A stretch of 64,000 nt of DNA from Hyphomicrobiales bacterium (GTDB lineage: Bacteria > Pseudomonadota > Alphaproteobacteria > Rhizobiales > Rhizobiaceae), in NCBI GenBank assembly GCA_900466575.1, contig UBMP01000007.1, forward strand, positions 1 to 64,000. The letters are read 5' to 3'. Both the position numbers and the translations under genes were made by a program. The stretch's first letter is position 1. Each line of letters starts with the position of its first letter. Shown here piece by piece: positions 27,138-35,469 of this stretch. The notes beneath the pieces were generated by a model, which was given only the letters and a program-made list of their open reading frames with translations, was not told the DNA's origin and searched no databases.

Positions 27138-27635
27138 GCGGCTTCCGGGCAAACCGAACAGCCTTCGGCGTGCGCCTGCCCCTTCGGGCAGAGGCGGCGA
27201 GGCAGCCCTGCAGGCAAAAGGTTCATGTCGTTTCCCTTCCGCCAACGGCGCATAGAACATCAAGCATTGCGACCGGCGATCCGGGCGACTGAATCTGGTG
27301 GACCGCCGGTCGACTTGCACCGCGCCGCCAACTTGGGGGGCTTGAGCAACGCGGCATCCCAAAATTAACTAGCGTCCTGCGCCAGCGCAGTTTCGAAGTA
27401 CGCCAAGTTAGTTGCAAAGTGCGCCATTCTTTGTGCGAAGAAATCCAGGGGCAGAATTGGAGCAGTCGCCCCCGCATTCAGCGGCAGGACAGACGTCCCT
27501 TTTTGCTCCATGTCCCCGGCCCCGACGGCGCGCGAGAGCATCCCTCGGCAGCCCGCAAGCTGCTGACCGGACTTCGTCACGATTGTGCAGACCGGATGCC
27601 TTGACCGACCGTATGGTTCGCGCCATCTAGGCGCT
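27138..27635. other. Spacer holding the efflux-operon promoter
   Basis: About 500 bases between the second adaptor gene and the divergent hypothetical gene. It contains one possible 48-codon frame (listed separately) and a short GC palindrome at 27377-27390 (CTGCGC-CA-GCGCAG). No promoter is clear by eye. Confidence 0.4.
27365..27511 (-). CDS. Possible 48-residue small protein
   Basis: Minus-strand frame beginning ATGGAGCAAAAAGGG with CCGGGGAC upstream. It encodes a protein-like sequence (LPLDFFAQRMAHFATNLAYF, then ETALAQDAS) with a phasin-like feel. It ends just before the RND operon. It could be a small gene, a truncated one, or chance. Confidence 0.25.
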   Translation of the reverse strand: MEQKGTSVLPLNAGATAPILPLDFFAQRMAHFATNLAYFETALAQDAS

Positions 27636-28259
27636 ATGGCAAAACCCAAGAAGAGCGACATCGATCTGATCAGAACATGGACCCTATCGGCTCCAATCAC
27701 GTTGGGATCGTTTGTCCGGGCGAAGGGTCTGCTCCAGGAGATCCAGGCGCGCCTCCCTGCCACCTCCAGGAAAGCAATCTCGCTCGAAGGACCCGATCTC
27801 GTCCTGGCGATGCCAGTCGACGAGAAGCCCGCTTTTAACGCGGCGGTCTCGGTGATTTCCAAGACGTTGGATGAAGCCCCCTCCCTTCCTGTCATCCCTC
27901 GCGAGATCGAGGACATCCTCGGCATGAAGACGAGTGAGCGGCATCGCTGGCTTGCGGACGGACGTCTTCCGAGCGCTGGGACGAGAACCGTGAGGCTCGC
28001 AGGACGTGCCCGCCGGATCACCTTCCATATCTTCGATCCGCAGGTGGTCGAGGATATTCTGAACCGTGGTGCCGTCGATGAGTGGCGTATTGAGGATGTG
28101 GAGGCGAAGGCAGAGAAGAGAGCAAAGGCTGCTTATCAGGCGAAGCTGACACGACAGTCGAAGAAGAGGAAGCCGTCGAAAAAGTCCGAAGGCACCGAAG
28201 ACCCGGCCGCGGCCCTGCGCGGCTGGGAAGATTTCGATTTGGACGGGCTGCTGCGTTGA
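27636..28259 (+). CDS. Hypothetical protein with a possible DNA-binding segment
   Basis: 207 residues of unknown function. The middle part (about 100-150) reads as a compact helical unit, EIEDILGMKTSERHRWLADG then RTVRLAGRARRITFHIF. This resembles regulators in which a short winged segment follows a helix-turn-helix. The C-terminus is rich in Lys, Arg and Glu (KAEKRAKAAYQAKLTRQSKK) and probably helical. No catalytic motif is seen. It is a single gene divergent from the efflux operon. Confidence 0.6.
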   Translation: MAKPKKSDIDLIRTWTLSAPITLGSFVRAKGLLQEIQARLPATSRKAISLEGPDLVLAMPVDEKPAFNAAVSVISKTLDEAPSLPVIPREIEDILGMKTSERHRWLADGRLPSAGTRTVRLAGRARRITFHIFDPQVVEDILNRGAVDEWRIEDVEAKAEKRAKAAYQAKLTRQSKKRKPSKKSEGTEDPAAALRGWEDFDLDGLLR

Positions 28260-28366
28260 TCACGAGCAGCAATGATAATGCCGGGCATGATCATGAATTG
28301 GGACTTTGCTGCCACGGCAAGCCGGTTGATACGCGCGAGCGGTAGGCGGCTGCCGCAAGATCGCCA

Positions 28367-29098
28367 TCACCAGGCGACCACACCCTGGGGTTCGACAAAG
28401 CGTCCCGATACGGCGTCGTCCCCGAGCAATGCATATTGAACGGGCAGGCGCGCGCCTTCAGCCGGGGTCATGAAGCCGTTGCCGCCCGTCAGGTCCGTTT
28501 TCACATAGCCGGGAGCGACCGAGTTCACGATGATCGGCGTGTCCTTCAGCTCTGCCGCCAGTTGCACCGTCAACATGTTGAGAGCCGCCTTGGAAGCATT
28601 GTAGCCGATCAGGCGTGCCTCGTAATAAGGTGACGTCGGATCCCCGTTCACGCTGAGGGATCCAAGCGTCGTCGACAGATTCACGATGCGACCCGCTTTC
28701 GACTGTAACAGCAGCGGAAGCATGGTTTGCGTCACGCATAGCGTTCCGATGAAGTTCGTCTCCATGAGCCGTCTGACCGCCGCCATTGTTGCCCTGGTGG
28801 GCGGTCCGTCCTCGGCATCGACGATGCCGGCATTGTTGACGAGAATGTCGAGCCGGCCATATTTATCGGAAATGGCCCGGGCGGCAGCCTCGATGGTCTC
28901 CTGCCTGTGGAGGTCGATTTCCATCGCCTCCACGGCCAATCCCGCTTCAGCGAGTTCGCGGGCTGCGACCCGTCCGAGCTGCAGATCGCGCGCTCCCATG
29001 ATGACGGTCACGCCAGCCTCTGCAAGTTGGCGGGCGATCTCGCGTCCTATGCCCTTGTTGGCACCGGTGACGAGAGCAATTCTGGTCGTTTCGTTCAT
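28367..29098 (-). CDS. Short-chain dehydrogenase/reductase
   Basis: 243-residue classical SDR: TGANKGIG, LVNNAGIVD, NLSTTLGS around the catalytic serine, and YNASK. The N-terminal half resembles carbonyl reductase-like SDRs (ANKGIGREIARQLAEAG). The start at 29098 has AAGGAC upstream; a longer frame crosses the operator. It is divergent from a TetR gene across 72 bases that contain a 30-bp near-palindrome. Confidence 0.87.
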   Translation of the reverse strand: MNETTRIALVTGANKGIGREIARQLAEAGVTVIMGARDLQLGRVAARELAEAGLAVEAMEIDLHRQETIEAAARAISDKYGRLDILVNNAGIVDAEDGPPTRATMAAVRRLMETNFIGTLCVTQTMLPLLLQSKAGRIVNLSTTLGSLSVNGDPTSPYYEARLIGYNASKAALNMLTVQLAAELKDTPIIVNSVAPGYVKTDLTGGNGFMTPAEGARLPVQYALLGDDAVSGRFVEPQGVVAW

Positions 29099-29132
29099 GT
29101 CATGTCCTTCGGATATTGGCGAAACATGCCAG

Positions 29133-29162
29133 CCAATATATGAAGGATCATTCACATTTTGG
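29133..29162. promoter_or_regulatory. 30-bp near-perfect palindrome, candidate TetR operator
   Basis: Starts CCAATATATGAAGG and ends ATTCACATTTTGG. 26 of 30 positions are self-complementary. It fills the short spacer between the divergent SDR and TetR genes, ending eight bases before the TetR start codon. Confidence 0.6.
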
Positions 29163-29170
29163 ATTCGCAT

Positions 29171-29836
29171 ATGGATGCCTCACCGCCTCGACATCTCAAA
29201 GCCCGCAAAACGCCGCGCCAGGCCCGGTCGGCGTCAACCGTGGACGCGATTTTCGAGGCGGCTATTCAGGTTTTGCTTAGAGACGGAACCCATCGGCTCA
29301 CCACCACGCGCGTGGCGGAACGGGCGGGGGTCTCCGTTGGCACGATGTACCAATATTTTCCGCACAAGCAGGCCCTGCTCTATGCCTTGAACGAACGCTA
29401 CCTTGACCGTTTGGCCGAGCGCATGGAGAAAGTCTGCCGCGAACGCCATGGCAATTCGCTCCCGGACATGATCGCGGCACTGGTCAATGGCTATTGGGAG
29501 GCGAAGACGGAGCGAAGCGAGGTCACGCGCGCACTCTACAGTTCTGCCGTCGAACTGGACAACGAGGCGCTGATTAACGCTTTTGCCAGACGCATGGACG
29601 CGGCGACAGGCGCGATGCTGGAGAGCGCTCCCATGCCGAACCGTGCCAACATCGACCTAGTGAAAGTCACGCTGCTCTCGGTGATCTTCGGGACCGTGAG
29701 GAACGTTTTCGAACGCAATCTGCCAGCCGAGGAACAGGGGGCGATCCGCGAAGAGGTGATCCGGATGTGTGTTGCCTACCTGAGTTCCGCAGACGATGGC
29801 AGGATGGAAACCAGAGCATCATCGCGCTCTGCATGA
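29171..29836 (+). CDS. TetR-family transcriptional regulator
   Basis: 221 residues. Helix-turn-helix at about 25-65: LTTTRVAERAGVSVGTMYQY followed by FPHKQALL. A C-terminal TetR_C-like domain follows. It probably controls the divergent SDR through the palindrome between them. The ligand is unknown. A TTG in frame 12 bases upstream is unnecessary. Confidence 0.87.
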   Translation: MDASPPRHLKARKTPRQARSASTVDAIFEAAIQVLLRDGTHRLTTTRVAERAGVSVGTMYQYFPHKQALLYALNERYLDRLAERMEKVCRERHGNSLPDMIAALVNGYWEAKTERSEVTRALYSSAVELDNEALINAFARRMDAATGAMLESAPMPNRANIDLVKVTLLSVIFGTVRNVFERNLPAEEQGAIREEVIRMCVAYLSSADDGRMETRASSRSA

Positions 29837-29895
29837 AGCGCAAGGCACCGAGCGATGCTAGGCTGCGGTTCGGTTCTCATCAAGCCTTTGGCACC

Positions 29896-30273
29896 TCAAG
29901 TTTCATCAAACCGGATGCGTGCGCCCTTTATGTTCTCCTGATTGCTGTTCGCCCACCTGACGAGAGCCATGACTGGCCCAAGCAATGTCCGTCCGACCTC
30001 CGTCAACTCGTAGTCCACGCGCGGCGGAATGGTGGGAAACAATGTCCGCTTCACCAACCCGTCACGTTCCAGTCCCCGCAGGTTGATCGTCAGCATGCGC
30101 TGCGAGATGCCGTCGATCCGACGACGCAATTCGTTGAACCGAACCGGTCCGTCCTTGAGCGTCGCGATGATGTACAACGTCCATTTGTCGCCGACGAGAT
30201 CGAGGATTTCCCGAACCATCCGGCAGTCGTCATCTTGGGTGGGGGTAGGAAAATCAATGATACTGAGTGTCAT
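29896..30273 (-). CDS. HxlR-family redox/electrophile-responsive regulator
   Basis: 125-residue winged-helix protein. The HxlR signature is clear: a cysteine near the N-terminus ([11 protein letters not shown]), [45 protein letters not shown] and [10 protein letters not shown]. Family members such as YodB and QorR use this cysteine to sense quinones or oxidants and control azoreductases and quinone reductases. Here it is divergent from azoR, matching that pattern. The ATG at 30273 is preceded by AAGAAGG; a TTG upstream is rejected. Confidence 0.87.
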   Translation of the reverse strand: MTLSIIDFPTPTQDDDCRMVREILDLVGDKWTLYIIATLKDGPVRFNELRRRIDGISQRMLTINLRGLERDGLVKRTLFPTIPPRVDYELTEVGRTLLGPVMALVRWANSNQENIKGARIRFDET

Positions 30274-30319
30274 GGGAGTGCCTTCTTGCAAGGTGCATAG
30301 TGGTCACCTTAATAGTGTC

Positions 30320-30336
30320 GGTAACAAGATGTTACC
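30320..30336. promoter_or_regulatory. Candidate HxlR operator in the azoR promoter
   Basis: GGTAAC (30320-30325), five bases, GTTACC (30331-30336): a perfect inverted repeat in the divergent spacer, 24 bases before the azoR start. GTAAC-N5-GTTAC is a usual form for HxlR-family sites. Confidence 0.55.
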
Positions 30337-30359
30337 ACCACGCACCCATAGGAGCAACC

Positions 30360-30980
30360 ATGACCAACATCCTTCTCGTTACATCGAGTCCCCGTGGCGC
30401 CGAAGGCCTGTCCACCCGCTTCGCGACCGAGATCGCCGAAGGCCTGAAGGCCCGCACGGGCGGCACCGTTCTCACGCGCGATCTGACGGCGAACCCGCTC
30501 CCGCATATCGGCCAGGCCTACATCCAGGGCCGTGGCGCTGCCGCCGAGGCGCGCACCCCCGAGCAGGCCGAGGCCGTCGGCCTTGCCCAGAAGCTCGTCG
30601 ATGAGGTGAAGGCCGCCGACGTGATCGTCCTGGGTTCGGGCATGATCAATTTCGGTCTGCCGTCACAGCTGAAGGCCTGGTTCGATCACATCACCTGGCC
30701 AAGCGTAACCTTTGGCTATAGCGCAGCCGGCAGGCCGCAGGGATTGTTGAACGGCAAGAAGGTCTATCTCGTTACCGCCGCAGGCGGTGTCTTCTCCGAA
30801 GGCGAATGGGCGGCCTTTGATTTCCAGACCGGCTATCTGCGCCACCTCCTGGGCTTCATCGGCCTGACCGACGTGGAGATCATCCGCGTGGAAGGCACTG
30901 TCTTCGGGCCTGAGGCGGCCAAGGCCGCCATCGCAGCCACTGAAGCACAGGTGCAGGCGGTCCTTGAAAAGGCCGCCTGA
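30360..30980 (+). CDS. azoR: FMN-dependent NADH-azoreductase
   Basis: 206-residue flavodoxin-fold enzyme that reduces azo compounds and quinones with NADH. Typical AzoR features are visible: [17 protein letters not shown] for phosphate binding, [28 protein letters not shown] (FMN and dimer contacts) and VTAAGGVFS, with a C-terminal [10 protein letters not shown]. The start at 30360 follows GGAG. It is divergent from the HxlR gene, which very likely represses it. A 50-base hairpin follows the gene. Confidence 0.9.
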   Translation: MTNILLVTSSPRGAEGLSTRFATEIAEGLKARTGGTVLTRDLTANPLPHIGQAYIQGRGAAAEARTPEQAEAVGLAQKLVDEVKAADVIVLGSGMINFGLPSQLKAWFDHITWPSVTFGYSAAGRPQGLLNGKKVYLVTAAGGVFSEGEWAAFDFQTGYLRHLLGFIGLTDVEIIRVEGTVFGPEAAKAAIAATEAQVQAVLEKAA

Positions 30981-31000
30981 CAGCGGGCCGGACGACGGAC

Positions 31001-31050
31001 GACTGCTATGGCTGCGCGCGTGAATCTTCACGTCAGCAGCCATAGCAGTC
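31001..31050. terminator. 50-base two-tier hairpin between azoR and the next gene
   Basis: Perfect outer 15-bp stem GACTGCTATGGCTGC (31001-31015) with its complement (31036-31050), and an inner 6-bp stem CGTGAA/TTCACG (31019-31024 and 31027-31032). No T-tract follows, so termination may be partial or the element may stabilise mRNA. Confidence 0.55.
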
Positions 31051-31082
31051 GATCCAAGCCAGAAGACGAAGAGGAAAAACAG

Positions 31083-31727
31083 ATGAAGATCGCTCTCTTT
31101 GGAGGGACCGGCCCAACCGGAGCACACATTATCGAAGAGGCGCTCCGGCAGGGCTATGAGCTGTCCGTGTACACCCGCAACGCCGCAAAGCTGTCGGCCT
31201 TCGACGGCAGGATCGAAGTGGTCGTCGGCGACCTCAACAACCGCGAAGCGATCAAGGCCTGTATCCAGGGCGCAGATGCCGTCATCAGTGCGCTGGGGCC
31301 TAACAGTTTGAAAGCACGCGAGAAGCGGCCCATCATGCGCGGCGTCGGCACGATCGTCTCTGTCATGGAGGAGTTGAAGGTCCGTCGCCTCATCCAGATC
31401 TCGACGGCCATCTATCGTGACCCGAAGGACGGTTTCGACTTCAAGTCGCAAGCATTCGTGACGCTTTTCAAGCTGATCGTTCCCAAGGCCCAGGATGACA
31501 TCAAGGCGACCGCCGAATTGGTGAGCAACTCAAGCCTCGACTGGACCCTCGTTCGAATTCCGAACCTCAAGGACGGGCCCGCAACCGGGCAAGTGGACGT
31601 CGGCTGGTATGGCAAGACGAAGCTCGCGATGAAGCTTTCGCGCGGCAACCTTGCGAAATTCCTCGTCGATCAAGTCGTAGGCAGGCAATACGTGCGCGCC
31701 GCGCCTGGAATAGCCGACGGCAGCTGA
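31083..31727 (+). CDS. NAD(P)-binding atypical SDR (NmrA/epimerase-like)
   Basis: 214 residues with an N-terminal Rossmann motif FGGTGPTGAHII and no SDR catalytic tetrad, as in the NAD(P)H-binding NmrA-like group (YwnB/SDR_a5). Segment VVVGDLNNREAIKACIQGAD matches that family. It may act as a redox-sensing or quinone-reducing protein. The ATG at 31083 follows GAGGAAAAACAG. It is followed after about 100 bases by a FrnE/DsbA-like gene and probably forms a stress operon with azoR. Confidence 0.8.
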   Translation: MKIALFGGTGPTGAHIIEEALRQGYELSVYTRNAAKLSAFDGRIEVVVGDLNNREAIKACIQGADAVISALGPNSLKAREKRPIMRGVGTIVSVMEELKVRRLIQISTAIYRDPKDGFDFKSQAFVTLFKLIVPKAQDDIKATAELVSNSSLDWTLVRIPNLKDGPATGQVDVGWYGKTKLAMKLSRGNLAKFLVDQVVGRQYVRAAPGIADGS

Positions 31728-31824
31728 GGCCGATGTCTCAGCAGACACGCGTCTGGCGGATATGCGCGCTGCGCCTGCCCCCATGCAGACCTCTGTCGGC
31801 CCGAAGAACAAAAAGGATAACATC

Positions 31825-32460
31825 ATGCTGCAAATCGATCTTTACACCGAGATCACCTGCCCCTGGTGCATCATCGGTCATCACCGTCTCGACAAGGTTC
31901 TGGCCGAACGCTTTCCGGATCTGGACGTCGATATCCGCCAACACCCCGTCCTGCTGCTTCCCAATGCACCGGCGGAAGGGCTCTACATCCCCGATCTTCT
32001 GCTTTCGCGCTACGGCGTGACCGATCCGAAGGCGTCGTTCGCCCGGCCGGAAGGGGAAGCACGCGCCTCCGGCCTTGACCTCGATCTGAGCCGCCAGCCC
32101 TGGACTTACAGGACGCAGGCGGCGCATGGGCTGATCCTTGCGGCGCGAACACGAGGGACCCAGCACGCGCTCGCTGTTGCCATTACCGACGCTCATTTCC
32201 TCGAGGCGAAGAACATCTCGGATCCCGATGTTCTCGCGGATATTGCCGTGGAGCATGGGTTCGAACGTGAAGAGGCCCGTGCAATCGCGCTCGATCCCGA
32301 ACAGCACAGACGTGTCGAACTCGAGACAGCTCACGCGGCAGCGTCCGGCATCAGGTCTGTCCCGCACTTCGTTTTCGGTGGGCGCGTTGCCCTCAGCGGA
32401 GGTCGCAGCGAAGACGAGATTGCAGCGGCCATTCGCCAAGCTGCTGATGTCGCCGCGTAG
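31825..32460 (+). CDS. DsbA-family oxidoreductase, FrnE-like
   Basis: 211-residue thioredoxin-fold protein with the active-site pair in EITCPWCIIGHHRL (Cys-Pro-Trp-Cys). The helical insertion and the C-terminal cis-Pro region SVPHFVFGG are as in FrnE/2-hydroxychromene-2-carboxylate isomerase relatives. No signal peptide, so it is cytoplasmic. RBS AAAAGGAT. Family members act in oxidative or polyketide-type disulfide isomerisation. The gene neighbourhood (azoR, HxlR) suggests a role under electrophile stress. Confidence 0.83.
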   Translation: MLQIDLYTEITCPWCIIGHHRLDKVLAERFPDLDVDIRQHPVLLLPNAPAEGLYIPDLLLSRYGVTDPKASFARPEGEARASGLDLDLSRQPWTYRTQAAHGLILAARTRGTQHALAVAITDAHFLEAKNISDPDVLADIAVEHGFEREEARAIALDPEQHRRVELETAHAAASGIRSVPHFVFGGRVALSGGRSEDEIAAAIRQAADVAA

Positions 32461-32493
32461 CGCGCAAGGTTTGCTGAGGAGATGAAGTTCAAT

Positions 32494-32514
32494 GCCCGGC
32501 CAGAGGCGCCGGGC
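32494..32514 (+). terminator. Possible hairpin after the FrnE-like gene
   Basis: GCCCGG (32494-32499) and CCGGGC (32509-32514) around nine bases, in the spacer between convergent genes. There is no T-run. Confidence 0.3.
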
Positions 32515-32559
32515 GATAAGACCTTCCTGGCCATGAGCCTGACAAACGACTGGCGCCGG

Positions 32560-32952
32560 CTACGGATTTCGTCTTTGTGTGATGGCTCCCACTGCCTCTG
32601 TCAACCGCGCCATGTCGGTTGGCTTCCCGAGATTGAGAGCATCCGCCAAGACGGAGTTCCTCCCGATGGCGGCGGGATCGGCGGCACTGGCAAGCACAAA
32701 CGGAATGCTGCGAGCCTTCAGCTGCAGAGCAACCGGCGTAACCCGCTGACCACCGAGGTCGATATCAAGAACGGCGGCATCAGGTGTCGTGTCTTCCATC
32801 AGCTCAAGAGCATGATCGACGGAGCTTGCGGGCCCCAGCACAGCAAACCCGCCTGCGGTCAAAGCGTCCTGGATTTCCAACGCGATCAAAAATTCGTCCT
32901 CGACAACGAGAACACATGAAGGGCTTGAATGAGCATGCGCTGGATGGTTCAT
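32560..32952 (-). CDS. Single-domain response regulator
   Basis: 130 residues, a receiver domain only. Acidic pair in LVVEDEFLIALEI, phosphoacceptor Asp in AAVLDIDLGG, and conserved Lys in NLGKPTDM. There is no output domain, so it acts by protein contact or as a phosphate sink. Its start overlaps the stop of the adjacent histidine kinase (ATGA), so the two form a pair. Such receiver-only partners of HWE kinases are common in alphaproteobacteria. Confidence 0.9.
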   Translation of the reverse strand: MNHPAHAHSSPSCVLVVEDEFLIALEIQDALTAGGFAVLGPASSVDHALELMEDTTPDAAVLDIDLGGQRVTPVALQLKARSIPFVLASAADPAAIGRNSVLADALNLGKPTDMARLTEAVGAITQRRNP

Positions 32953-33935
32953 AAAGCTTGCACCGGGATCCTGATTGTCGCGGCCAAACCTCCCGCGTCG
33001 TATGAAAGTTCCACGCGACCGCCAAGATGAGCTGCGGTGCCCTCGATCATCTCAGTCCCGTAACCTCTGCGTTCGGGAGGCAGAACAGACGGGCCATTTC
33101 GCTCCTGCCATCGACACATGAGATAGGTTCGCCCCTTTAATCCTTCTTCTACCGTCCAGGTCACGTTCACGATGCCATCGCTTCCCGAAAGGGCGCCGTA
33201 TTTGATCGCGTTGGTCGCCAGCTCATGAAATATCATGCTTGCGGCGAGGATTCTGGAGGGGCCGATGTGAACGGCAGGACCGTCGTAGCTGATGCGGCCA
33301 CTCCAGGCCTCACCCACCGCCTGGTGCAACAGGTCCTTGAAATCAGCGCCCTCGTTGCGTGCGGCAATTTCCTGGGCCCGGAGGGTGACGTCGAGACGAC
33401 CGAGGAAGGTGCTTCGGTACTCGGCTGCGGTCTGGCCTTCCACCTTCGTCTGCAAGGCAAGCGCCCGTACGACCGCAAAGAGGTTCTTCATCCGGTGGCG
33501 CGTCTCGGAAAGGATGAAATCCATCTCCGCGTCGTGTCGCTGGCGCTCGGTCACGTCTTCAAACAGCACCAGAATATGGGTGCTGTTGTCATCCGGATGC
33601 ACAAGGCGTCGCGCATCGACCAGGAAAGTGCGTTTTCCGATGACGGGGAAATCATGCTTCACCTCAAAGCCGATGACGGCTGCCGCCCGCGGAATGATGC
33701 CCGCGATCAGTTCGCGAAGCTCGGGAATATCCCACTGGCCATTGCCCAGGTCGAAGAGGCTCTCGCCGACGAGATCGTCGCGCTCAACCCGGAAGGTCTT
33801 GATGAAGGCGTTGTTGGCGGTCGTGACACAAAGCCGCTGATCGATAACAACGATCGGCTGCGTCATCGTATCGACGACGCCCTGGGCTTGGACGTGCCCG
33901 CTCCTCAGCAGACGGTAAAGGTCCTCCAACATCAT
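32949..33935 (-). CDS. PAS-containing HWE-family sensor histidine kinase
   Basis: 328 residues. An N-terminal PAS domain (about 18-135; VVIDQRLCVTTANNAFIKTF) and an HWE/HisKA_2 kinase core: phosphoacceptor His in SETRHRMKNLFAVVRAL, the N-box HELATNAIKYGAL, and the Trp-x-Glu of LMCRWQERNGP that names the family. No membrane segment, so it is a cytoplasmic sensor. It is translationally coupled to the receiver protein. The stimulus is unknown; similar kinases sense light, redox or stress. Confidence 0.9.
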   Translation of the reverse strand: MMLEDLYRLLRSGHVQAQGVVDTMTQPIVVIDQRLCVTTANNAFIKTFRVERDDLVGESLFDLGNGQWDIPELRELIAGIIPRAAAVIGFEVKHDFPVIGKRTFLVDARRLVHPDDNSTHILVLFEDVTERQRHDAEMDFILSETRHRMKNLFAVVRALALQTKVEGQTAAEYRSTFLGRLDVTLRAQEIAARNEGADFKDLLHQAVGEAWSGRISYDGPAVHIGPSRILAASMIFHELATNAIKYGALSGSDGIVNVTWTVEEGLKGRTYLMCRWQERNGPSVLPPERRGYGTEMIEGTAAHLGGRVELSYDAGGLAATIRIPVQAL

Positions 33936-34085
33936 CGGTCGTCCTCTTCTCCCATTTCCGGCGGTGTCTCAGTCTATTTTACGCAATATTTTTCGGGCAC
34001 TTGACGCCATGGCATGCCGCCAAGTGCTCCCGGGTGGCTAAGAAAAACGGGCAACCGGGCCTCGCGTTCCCTTGAAAATGCTGAA

Positions 34086-35183
34086 CTATGAAGGAAGCGA
34101 AAAAGCGTCCCGCGGAACGGTCAGTCTGATCAGCAGACCGTGAGGCTGCCATTCCCTAGAAACCTGCGCATTCAGCGTCCGCACCACCATTTGCTCAAGC
34201 GTCGTTCCAAACCCGGACTCTGCACTTCGAGCAGACACAGCAGGCCTCGTATCGGATTCGAGCCAGGTAATCTCGAAACTCTCTTGCCGCGAACACAGGG
34301 TTATATCCAGTCGTCCTTCCGCCACAGAAAGCGCGCCGTACTTGACCGCGTTGGTCGCGTATTCGTGAAACAGAAGCGCGAGCGTCGTCACTCTGTCGGC
34401 ACTGACAGGCGCGTCTTCACCGTGCAGCCTCCATCTCCGGTCCGCATCGTCCTCAAAGGGCGAAAGCAGGCTGGACAGGAGCGTAAACAGCGTTGTCGAT
34501 TGCTCCGTAACGGGTTCTCTGCCGCTGAAAACGGGCAAAGTCATTTCATGGGCGCGCGACAGGGAGAGAAGGCGGTCCTTCATGCTTGCAGCCAGTTCGG
34601 CCGGTGTCTGTGCCGATCGCGCGGCCAGCGTGATAATGCTGCCTGTGATCGCAAAGAGGTTCTTGATGCGATGGTGCATCTCCCGAAGCAGCAGATCCTG
34701 ATGCTTGGCCGCGCGTTTGCGATCCGAGATGTCCCGGGCGATCTTCGACGCCCCGATGATCACCCCGTCGGCATTGCGGATCGGCGAGATTGTCAGAGAG
34801 ATATCGACGAAGCTCCCGTCCTTGCGACGGCGGACCGTTTCAAAATGATCGACCCGCTCTCCGGCCCTTATCCGCGCTAGGATCGCGGGCTCCTCGTCCA
34901 GACGATCGTCGGGGATCAGTATGGTAATCGGCCGTCCTACGGCTTCTTCCATTCTGTAGCCGAAAACCCGTTCAGCGCTCTTGTTCCAGGTGGTGATGAC
35001 CCCCTGCAGGGACTTGCTGATAATGGCGTCGTCCGACGATTCGACAATGGCAGCAAGAAAGGCCGCGGCGTCGTGCCCTGGCTGTGCGGCCTTTGCATCG
35101 TCCTTAAGCTGCTGGAGACGATCTTCGGCGCTGTCGCCACATCGCTCACCATCCCCCTCAACATCATACCCTTTATTCGCCAT
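34086..35183 (-). CDS. PAS-containing HWE-family sensor histidine kinase
   Basis: 365 residues. PAS/PAC region at about 40-160 (IISKSLQGVITTWNKSAERV and PIRNADGVIIGASKIARDIS), then HWE kinase core with REMHHRIKNLFAITGSI, the N-box FHEYATNAVKYGALS and a WLE motif in ITWLESDTRP. Cytoplasmic. No dedicated response regulator is adjacent; the receiver at 32560 could serve both kinases. It lies next to the cox regulator MHYT-LytTR but is transcribed away from it. Confidence 0.9.
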   Translation of the reverse strand: MANKGYDVEGDGERCGDSAEDRLQQLKDDAKAAQPGHDAAAFLAAIVESSDDAIISKSLQGVITTWNKSAERVFGYRMEEAVGRPITILIPDDRLDEEPAILARIRAGERVDHFETVRRRKDGSFVDISLTISPIRNADGVIIGASKIARDISDRKRAAKHQDLLLREMHHRIKNLFAITGSIITLAARSAQTPAELAASMKDRLLSLSRAHEMTLPVFSGREPVTEQSTTLFTLLSSLLSPFEDDADRRWRLHGEDAPVSADRVTTLALLFHEYATNAVKYGALSVAEGRLDITLCSRQESFEITWLESDTRPAVSARSAESGFGTTLEQMVVRTLNAQVSREWQPHGLLIRLTVPRDAFSLPS

Positions 35184-35469
35184 TGGCGTTCACGTGCCCC
35201 AAGAGGTAACCTGAAAAGAACTTGAACGAGAAGGGCTTCCACCCTGCGTGTGGGAACATAGCGTGTCGGCATTCGAAATAAAGTCCTTAATTAGAAAATT
35301 CTATCATAACATCTTTTTGCGCCCTCCCCTCTATGTCCCCCAACCTGTCGATGATCGGTGGCGGTTATGGCGAGCCGCAAAGGGGCCGCCACGCTCTTGA
35401 TTGCTGCGGATGACAGATCGCAGAAACTCTGTTAGCCTCCTCTGACGTTCTATAATCCCGAAACGGCAG
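35184..35469. promoter_or_regulatory. Divergent spacer between the HWE kinase and MHYT-LytTR genes
   Basis: About 286 bases, relatively AT-rich around 35280-35320. It holds the promoters of both genes. No clear operator was recognised. Confidence 0.4.
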
